Origin: PALSA-1355 sp031400775
Lineage (GTDB): Bacteria; Planctomycetota; Planctomycetia; Pirellulales; PALSA-1355
Assembly (NCBI GenBank): GCA_031400775.1
Contig: JANNQN010000446.1
Coordinates: 1-12,576 of the forward strand
Length of the DNA: 12,576 bases
Reading direction: 5' to 3'
Part shown: in pieces, positions 6,121-12,576 of the stretch
Position numbering within the stretch: position 1 is the stretch's first letter
Layout: each line of letters begins with the position of its first letter
The notes under the pieces: model-generated
Database searches by the model: none
Seen by the model: only the letters and a program-made list of their open reading frames with translations
Told to the model about the DNA's origin: nothing
Position numbers and translations under genes: made by a program

Positions 6121-6288
6121 ATGCACGAACTGGGTCGTGGACTTCAAGTGCTGGGGCTCGTTTTGCCGCCCTTGGCGATGGTGATGCAATTGACCGAGGC
6201 GGTCAGCCTGGGGCAGATGCTGACAATGCTCGTGGTCGCCGTGTGCTGCTTCATCATTGGCCGGATCGTCGAGGGATATTCGCGCTAG
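6121..6288 (+). CDS. 55-residue two-helix membrane protein, unknown function
   Basis: A short gene, easily missed, encoding MHELGRGLQVLGLVLPPLAM, then VMQLTEAVSLGQ, then a second hydrophobic stretch MLTMLVVAVCCFIIGRIVEG and a YSR end. Two transmembrane helices (about 8-24 and 33-49) form a hairpin with a short acidic loop. Evidence for coding: an ATG, GGAG at 6106-6109 (11 nt upstream), a clean stop at 6286-6288, coherent hydrophobic pattern and GC-rich third positions. The composition (G-LQVLGLVLPP...M...L; IGRIVEGY) resembles short hypothetical proteins I recall from planctomycetes, but I cannot confirm this without a search. Longer overlapping frames at 6072-6341 and 6088-6363 (minus) look random. 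No function can be given. Confidence 0.75.
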   Translation: MHELGRGLQVLGLVLPPLAMVMQLTEAVSLGQMLTMLVVAVCCFIIGRIVEGYSR

Positions 6289-6331
6289 CGTCCGTCCGCC
6301 GACTCTTTTCATGCTTTCGCCCAGAGTTTTT

Positions 6332-6359
6332 CTGGCGCTAACTGATAGCGGCACGCCAG
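6332..6359 (+). terminator. Stem-loop after the 55-residue gene
   Basis: CTGGCG (6332-6337) pairs perfectly with CGCCAG (6354-6359), and an inner alternative CGCTA/TAGCG (6336-6340 with 6346-6350) is also perfect. It begins 44 nt after the stop codon. There is no T tract downstream, so it is a possible Rho-independent-like terminator or mRNA 3'-end structure only. The 232-nt gap 6289-6520 otherwise holds only the promoter below and no gene. Confidence 0.3.
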
Positions 6360-6411
6360 CCAATTTGCCCGAATTTTCCGTGCGGTCAGTGCAGCTCAGT
6401 GGATTTCGTTC

Positions 6412-6440
6412 TTTCCGCCACGGGGCCCTCCTTCTATAAT
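6412..6440 (+). promoter_or_regulatory. Sigma-70-like promoter TTTCCG-N17-TATAAT for the propeller gene
   Basis: TTTCCG (6412-6417), a 17-nt spacer and a perfect TATAAT (6435-6440). It would start transcription near 6447, leaving a leader of about 74 nt before the ATG at 6521. It shares TCTTTCCG and TCTATAAT with the element at 5115-5143. Confidence 0.6.
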
Positions 6441-6520
6441 TCGGGGGAAGCGCCTAAACCGCGTGTGGATCGAGCGTTATCGATTCACGCTACCTGCACG
6501 GATGGGCTCTGGAGCTGACT

Positions 6521-8986
6521 ATGCCTGGCCGGCAGCCGCGCGTGCGAACGATCCGGCGCGTCAGACTCCCTCGTCGAGCCTTGCAGGCGGCCTCCTTCGC
6601 TTGGATTGCGGTACTTACCTTGCCGCTTTGCGTTGGACCTGCTTCTCCCGTTCGAGCCCAATTTTCGACCGGTCCCCTCGAGCTCTCCGGTTCGATCAAT
6701 CTCGACCAGGCCGACAGCGCCGTGCGGGCCCACCTGGAACGGGTTCGCGCGTATGTCGTCGACCGGCAGTGGGACGAGGCGGTGGAAACGCTGCGGCGGG
6801 TGATGGAGAGCCACGGCTCGAAGATGATTCCGCTCGCGCCGTCGCGGTTCGTCAACCTGGCCGACTATTGCCACGTGCAGTTGGCGTCGTTGCCCGACGA
6901 GGCGCTCGAGCTGTACCGCAATCGCGTCGATCCCTTGGCCGAGCAATGGTATCGCGAGGGACTCACTCGCCGCAGCACTGCGCGGCTGAGCGAGGTGGTC
7001 GAAAAAATGTTTTGCAGCTCGTGGGGCGATGACGCGCTGTGGACCTTGGGCGAGATCGAGCTGGAAAAGGGCAACCAGGCTGCGGCGCGGCGCGCTTGGG
7101 AGCGGCTGATCGAGGTGCCGCCGGCGCGGATTCCGGCCGAGGTCTTCGTGGCGGCGCGCGAGCGGGCCGGACTGCCGCCCGAGCTGGCGGCGCTATTGGA
7201 TCGCTCGTACACGATCGAGTCGACCGAGGCCGGGCAGTTCTATCGGCTGCGCGCCGACGACGTCCTGCCCGACGAGACCACGCGCGCGCTCGTGCAGTTT
7301 TGGAAGAGCCAGGGGGTTACCGTCACGCGGCTCGCATATCCGGGCACGACGCTGTCCTTGGCCGACGTTCGCGCGCGGCTGATTTTGGTGTCGATCATGG
7401 AGGGCTCGCTCGATCGCGCGCGCGACGAGTTGCGGGCCTTCGATCGCTTGCACCCCGGCGCCGAGGGACGACTGGCCGGCCGCCAGGCGCCGTATGCCGC
7501 GGCGCTGGCCAGCCTGATCGCCGCCGCCGAGCATTGGCCCAGCCTGAAGCCGTCGGAGGATTGGTCGACGTTCGCTGGCGCATTCAACCGCACGAAGGTG
7601 GTTCCGCGAAATCTGGACCTCGGCCCGCAGGCCTGGCCGCCAATCGCCCTGGGCGAGCCGCTGTCGGCCGATGTTTCGAACTCGCGCGTGTACAGTTTGC
7701 GTCGCGTGGGCGAAGACGCCCAAAGGCTGTTGAGCTATCACCCGCTGCTGGTGGGCGAGCTGGTTTTATACAACGACCAGGGCCGCATCTTCGCCTTCAA
7801 TGCCAAGACCGGGCTGCCGGCCTGGCCGCGCGACGATCCCAAGCGTTTGCCGGGCGAAATCTTCGCCGACGACAATGCAGCGATCGCGGGTCGCACGAGC
7901 GGCCGGCTGGGCGTGCCGCGATTCACGATGACGGCGCACCGCGGAAAGCTCTACGCGCGGATGGGATCGCAGGTCACTAGCCGCCCGTTGGAGGCGCTCG
8001 ACGGCCGCGCGAGCGGGTACCTGGTCTGCCTCGACCTGGCGGCCGAGGCACGGCTCGACTGGAAGCTCGCGCTGGATAAGCCCGACGACGAGAAATGGGC
8101 CTTTGAGGGCTCGCCGGTCGTGGACGGAACGGACTTGTACGTGGCGATGCGCAAAAGCGACGTGCGGCCGCAGGCCCACGTGGCGTGCTTCGATCTGCAA
8201 ACGCGCAGGCTGCGCTGGCGGACGATGGTGTGCGCGGCGGAAACTCCCAGCGGCGGCCAGACTGAGGAGATCACGCACAACCTGCTGACGCTCGAGCAGG
8301 GAACCATTTACTACAACACGAACCTGGGCGCGGTCGGCGCGATTTCGGCCCGCGACGGACGGTTGCACTGGGCCACGCTCTATCCGCGCGCCCGGAAGGC
8401 CGGCCCCGATGGCGAGGACAAGCGGACGGCCCATTTCTATCGGGACCTGAACCCCTGCATCTATTATCGCGGCATGTTGTTTGTCGCGCCGTCGGATTGC
8501 GAATCGATTTTCGCGCTCGACGCCGGCAGCGGCGAATTGAAATGGGAAAGCCACCTGCCCGAGGATGCCGTGCATCTGTTGGGCGTGGGTCGGGGAAATC
8601 TATTGGCCAGCGGAGACTCGCTGTGGTGGATCGACGCCGAGCAGGGCAAAGTCGTCCGCCGCTGGCCCGACACGACCCCGCTGGGACACGGCCGGGGGAT
8701 ACTGATGGGCGATCGCGTCGTCTGGCCCACGGCCAGCGAACTGTATGTATTCGATCTGGCCGGCGGAGCGCCGCGCGGCCCGCTGCGCGATCCGATCTCG
8801 CTCTCCGAGCGCGGGGCCGCGGGCGGAAATCTCGTAGCCGGCGGGGGGCTGCTGTTGATCGCAACGCCGGAAAAGCTGTTTGGATTCAGGCAACAAGGCG
8901 AACCGCCGCGGCCGGAAAAATCGGCGGCGGTGACACTCCGCCGCGGAAAAACGGCCGCCGCGAAGCCCCCCTCCCCCGAACCATAA
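6521..8986 (+). CDS. Exported TPR-like / PQQ-type beta-propeller protein
   Basis: An 821-residue protein. The N-terminus is Arg-rich, then hydrophobic (about 25-40), with a likely signal-peptidase site at VRA-Q near residue 47, so it is exported. Residues about 60-250 are helical with TPR-like features (AYVVDRQWDEAVETLRRVM; ALWTLGEIELEKGNQAAARRAWERL). From about residue 360 on there is a propeller of PQQ-like repeats, with blade-closing motifs at about 421 (IFAFNAKTGLPAW), 498 (LVCLDLAAEARLDW), 554 (ACFDLQTRRLRW), 603 (GAISARDGRLHW), 662 (FALDAGSGELKW), 700 (WWIDAEQGKVVRRW), 739 (YVFDLAGG) and 785 (LFGFRQQG), consistent with seven or eight blades. No enzyme active site is evident, so it is probably a scaffold of BamB type rather than a dehydrogenase. 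Start supported by GGAG at 6511-6514. The C-terminus is basic and Pro-rich. Ligand unknown. Confidence 0.85.
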   Translation: MPGRQPRVRTIRRVRLPRRALQAASFAWIAVLTLPLCVGPASPVRAQFSTGPLELSGSINLDQADSAVRAHLERVRAYVVDRQWDEAVETLRRVMESHGSKMIPLAPSRFVNLADYCHVQLASLPDEALELYRNRVDPLAEQWYREGLTRRSTARLSEVVEKMFCSSWGDDALWTLGEIELEKGNQAAARRAWERLIEVPPARIPAEVFVAARERAGLPPELAALLDRSYTIESTEAGQFYRLRADDVLPDETTRALVQFWKSQGVTVTRLAYPGTTLSLADVRARLILVSIMEGSLDRARDELRAFDRLHPGAEGRLAGRQAPYAAALASLIAAAEHWPSLKPSEDWSTFAGAFNRTKVVPRNLDLGPQAWPPIALGEPLSADVSNSRVYSLRRVGEDAQRLLSYHPLLVGELVLYNDQGRIFAFNAKTGLPAWPRDDPKRLPGEIFADDNAAIAGRTSGRLGVPRFTMTAHRGKLYARMGSQVTSRPLEALDGRASGYLVCLDLAAEARLDWKLALDKPDDEKWAFEGSPVVDGTDLYVAMRKSDVRPQAHVACFDLQTRRLRWRTMVCAAETPSGGQTEEITHNLLTLEQGTIYYNTNLGAVGAISARDGRLHWATLYPRARKAGPDGEDKRTAHFYRDLNPCIYYRGMLFVAPSDCESIFALDAGSGELKWESHLPEDAVHLLGVGRGNLLASGDSLWWIDAEQGKVVRRWPDTTPLGHGRGILMGDRVVWPTASELYVFDLAGGAPRGPLRDPISLSERGAAGGNLVAGGGLLLIATPEKLFGFRQQGEPPRPEKSAAVTLRRGKTAAAKPPSPEP

Positions 8987-8987
8987 G

Positions 8988-9022
8988 GGGACCTTCGGCG
9001 GGGCCACCGGCTCGAAGCTCCC
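8988..9022 (+). terminator. Imperfect hairpin just after the propeller gene
   Basis: GGGACCTTCG (8988-8997) pairs with CGAAGCTCCC (9013-9022) at 9 of 10 positions (C-C mismatch 8992/9018), with a 15-nt GC-rich loop. It starts 2 nt after the stop codon. No T tract follows, so termination is uncertain. Confidence 0.4.
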
Positions 9023-9081
9023 TTGCAGAATAACGGCAAACGTCGACACTTGAGGCGGCACGCGGGCGACACGGACCTTTG

Positions 9082-9091
9082 AGGTTAACCT
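9082..9091. promoter_or_regulatory. Perfect palindrome AGGTTAACCT upstream of moxR
   Basis: A 10-nt perfect palindrome ending 18 nt before the moxR ATG, in an AT-richer patch of a 123-nt gap where no convincing promoter or ribosome site is seen. It could be a small operator or chance. Confidence 0.25.
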
Positions 9092-9109
9092 AAACACCGA
9101 GACCTTCCC

Positions 9110-10162
<1,053 letters not shown>

Positions 10163-11024
10163 GCTGCAAGGCTTGGAACTTCGCGCCCGTTCGATCGTCG
10201 AGGGCTATGTTTCGGGCGTGCATCGCAGTCCCTATCACGGCTTTTCGATCGAGTTCGCCGAGCATCGCGAGTATGCGCAGGGGGACGACCTGCGCTACGT
10301 CGATTGGAAAGTCTTCGGCAAGACCGACAAGTTTTATCTCAAGCAGTACGAGGAAGAGACCAACCTGGTCAGCCACATGCTGATCGACACCAGCGAGAGC
10401 ATGCGCTATCGCAGCGCCGAGGCCCCGCTTTCGAAGCTCGAATATGCCCAGTGCGTGGCGGCGTCGCTGTCGTACCTGATCCTGCAGCAGCAGGATAGCG
10501 TGGGGCTGGTCACGTTCGACAGCGAGGTGCGGGCCTTGATCAACGCGAGCGCCAACCCATCGCACCTCAAGCAACTGCTCTACGTAATGGAGAACTCGCG
10601 CCCGCAGCGTAAGACGCGCACCGGCCCGATCTTTCACGACCTGGCCGAGCGGCTCAAGCGGCGCGGGCTGGTTCTCATCTTGAGCGACTTGTTCGACGAC
10701 GTTCCCTCGATGATGGCGGGACTGAAGCATTTTCGCCATCGCCGCCACGAGGTGGTGGTGTTTCACGTGCTGGACCCGGCCGAGCTCGAGTTTCCGTTTC
10801 GACAAACGACGCTGTTTCGCGGCATGGAGGAGTTGCCTGACGTGCTCACCGATCCGCGGGCGCTGCGGGGGGCGTATCTGGACGAGTTCGGCAAGTTCGT
10901 GCAGTCGGTGCGCAAAGGCTGCCGGGCCGAACGGATCGACTACGTGTTGTTGCGGACGGATCAATCTCTGGAAATCGCGCTGTCGAGTTACCTGGCTTCC
11001 CGTATGAATCGTATGAAGTAAAGC

Positions 11025-12576
11025 ATGTTTCCCGCGACGACCATCTTGGCGTTTGGCTTCGGCAACCTCCTGATGCTGGGATGGTTGGCGGCTGCGGCTG
11101 CGCCGATCTTGATTCACTTGTGGAACAAGCGACGCTATCGCGAGGTCTCCTGGGCGGCGATCGAGTATCTGATGGCGGCCATGCGCAAGAACTCGCGCCG
11201 CATGTGGCTCGAGCAATGGCTGCTATTGGCCGTCCGCACGTTGATCGTGGCCCTGATCGTGATCGCCGTGGCGCAGCCGTTTCTCGAGCTGGCGGGCATC
11301 CGTTTCGTGCCTGGGCAGCGGACGCTCAAGGTGCTGGTGATCGACGGTTCGTATTCGATGGGCTACAAGCCGACGGAAAAGAGCCGCTTCGAGCGCGCCA
11401 AGCAATTGGCGGCGCAGATCGTCGAGGAGAGCTCGCAGGGCGACGCTTTCGCGCTGGTGCTGATGGCTTCGCCGCCGGCCGTGATCGTGGGTTCGCCCGC
11501 CGTCGAGCCGCAGGCGTTCATCGGCGAGATCGAAAACCTCAAGCTGCCGCACGCCGGCGCCGATCTGCCCGCCACGCTGGTTCGCGTCGAACAGATCTTA
11601 AAAACGGTCGACGACCCGGGCCTGGTGCGAAAGGAAATTTATTTCCTCACCGATCTGGGTCGCAATAGTTGGGTGCCCGATTTGAAGGACGCCGAGGCGG
11701 TCGAGTATCGCCAACGATTGGACCGTCTGGCCAAGGAGGCGGCGCTAGTAGTTGTGGATCTAGGTCAATCGGCGAGCGAAAACCTGGCCGTGACCAACGT
11801 CTCGGCGGCCGGTCCGTTCGCCGCCACGACTCGCGAGGTATCGTTTTCGGCCCAGGTCCGCAATTTCGGCACGCAGCCTCGCAATCATCATCCGCTGGAG
11901 TTTTACGTCGACGGTGGCAAGGTCAAAGAGACCTACGTCGACGTGGGCCCGGGCGAACAATCGCCGGTCGCATTCAGCCATCGATTCGACGCGGTCGGCG
12001 ATCACGTGGTCGAAGTTCGCTTGGGCGCCGATCTATTGGATATCGACAACCACCGCTGGCTGTCGGTGCCGGTCAAGGATCAACTGCGAGTCCTGTGTGT
12101 CAACGGCAAGCCGGGCGCGCAGAACATGACCGGGGCGACCGACTATCTGGCGCTCGCGCTCAACCCCGACGCCGGCGACGCGACGGCGCCGGGGCTGGTG
12201 CAGCCCGAGATCATCGCCGAAAGCTCGCTCTTGGAACGCGACCTGGCCGCCTACGACTGTATCTTCTTGTGCAACGTCGCGCAATTCACTTCGAACGAGG
12301 CCCGGGTGCTGGAAACGGTGCTCAAGCGCGGCGGCGGGCTGGTGTTTTTTTTGGGAGACCAGGTTTTGCCCGAGAGGTACAACCGCGAATTGACGGGCGA
12401 AGGGGGCGTTCGGGTGCTGCCGGCGCGCTTGCAAGATCTCGTGGTCGAAGCCCAGTATCAATACCGCTTCGATCCGCTCGACTACCGCCATCCGCTCGTT
12501 TCGGTGTTTCAAGGTCGCGAGCAGGCCGGGCTGCTGACCACGCCGGTCTACAAGTATTATCGACTGGCGCCGGATC
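11025..12576 (+). CDS. BatA-like membrane protein with VWA domain, 5' part
   Basis: The first 517 codons of a gene that runs off the window. The N-terminus matches the aerotolerance-regulator (BatA) N-terminal domain: helix 1 (about 13-33) with GWLAAAAAPILIHLWNKRRY, then VSWAAIEYL and a second helix (about 65-85). A VWA domain follows with MIDAS DGSYS (107-111) and IYFLTDLG. Next are a beta-rich, CARDB-like stretch (about 265-355: SAQVRNFGTQPRN; VEVRLGADLLDIDNHRWLSV) and, at about 410-447, a glutamine-amidotransferase-like strand-helix segment (YDCIFLCNVAQFTSNEAR; LKRGGGLVFFLGD). The whole is longer than classic 300-residue BatA proteins and resembles the large planctomycete forms. No stop is reached. 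Likely in one operon with moxR and DUF58; function, perhaps envelope stress or protein maturation, is inferred. Confidence 0.9.
   Translation, partial: MFPATTILAFGFGNLLMLGWLAAAAAPILIHLWNKRRYREVSWAAIEYLMAAMRKNSRRMWLEQWLLLAVRTLIVALIVIAVAQPFLELAGIRFVPGQRTLKVLVIDGSYSMGYKPTEKSRFERAKQLAAQIVEESSQGDAFALVLMASPPAVIVGSPAVEPQAFIGEIENLKLPHAGADLPATLVRVEQILKTVDDPGLVRKEIYFLTDLGRNSWVPDLKDAEAVEYRQRLDRLAKEAALVVVDLGQSASENLAVTNVSAAGPFAATTREVSFSAQVRNFGTQPRNHHPLEFYVDGGKVKETYVDVGPGEQSPVAFSHRFDAVGDHVVEVRLGADLLDIDNHRWLSVPVKDQLRVLCVNGKPGAQNMTGATDYLALALNPDAGDATAPGLVQPEIIAESSLLERDLAAYDCIFLCNVAQFTSNEARVLETVLKRGGGLVFFLGDQVLPERYNRELTGEGGVRVLPARLQDLVVEAQYQYRFDPLDYRHPLVSVFQGREQAGLLTTPVYKYYRLAPD

Noticed and set aside
6257..6439. 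A 60-codon open frame overlapping the end of the 55-residue gene
   Set aside because: No ribosome site, no coherent pattern, and it contains the stem-loop and the TATAAT promoter.
7039..7980. A 313-codon open frame on the plus strand
   Set aside because: Shadow of the propeller gene in another frame; Arg/Gly/Ala-rich with no fold features.

Overview
The window is GC-rich, gene-dense bacterial DNA, most likely from a planctomycete of the Pirellulales type. This is inferred from the look of the proteins (a cytochrome oxidase subunit III with a long inserted loop, a MoxR/DUF58/BatA cluster, a secreted PQQ-like propeller protein) and from the gene order. No database search was possible. No tRNA, rRNA, CRISPR array, IS element or phage gene was seen.

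Region 1 (1-5548, + strand) is an aerobic-respiration block. It runs: the 3' end of ctaB (heme O synthase), cytochrome c oxidase subunits III and IV, a two-gene ABC-2 exporter, a SCO-type copper chaperone, a DUF420/CtaM-like membrane protein, and a small exported protein with a CPSC motif. Spacings are tight: 29 nt between coxC and coxD, 3 nt between the ABC genes, and a 4-nt ATGA overlap between permease and SCO. The exception is a 150-nt gap after coxD that holds three inverted repeats, the largest a near-perfect 31-nt palindrome. The genes downstream of the catalytic subunits look like an oxidase-maturation set handling copper or heme plus an exporter of unknown substrate.

Region 2 (5549-6520) holds a minus-strand DUF983 zinc-ribbon membrane protein and, divergent from it, a 55-residue two-helix membrane protein that is easily missed because of its length. 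A 7-bp inverted repeat lies between these two. After the small gene come a stem-loop and a promoter-like element with a perfect TATAAT. The same TTTCCG-N17-TATAAT arrangement occurs ahead of the CPSC gene.

Region 3 (6521-12576, + strand) starts with a large exported protein combining TPR-like helices and a PQQ-type beta-propeller. It is followed by a MoxR AAA+ ATPase, a DUF58 von Willebrand-like protein whose start overlaps moxR by 62 nt, and the first 517 codons of a BatA-like membrane protein with a VWA domain. MoxR, DUF58 and BatA form the classic MoxR/VWA chaperone-like module; its clients are unknown here.

The most useful leads are the oxidase-assembly neighbourhood (ABC exporter + SCO + DUF420 + CPSC protein + DUF983), the insertion in subunit III, the 55-residue gene, the paired promoter motif and the structured coxD-ABC intergenic region. 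Nothing here proves a wholly new system; the assembly neighbourhood is the best candidate.
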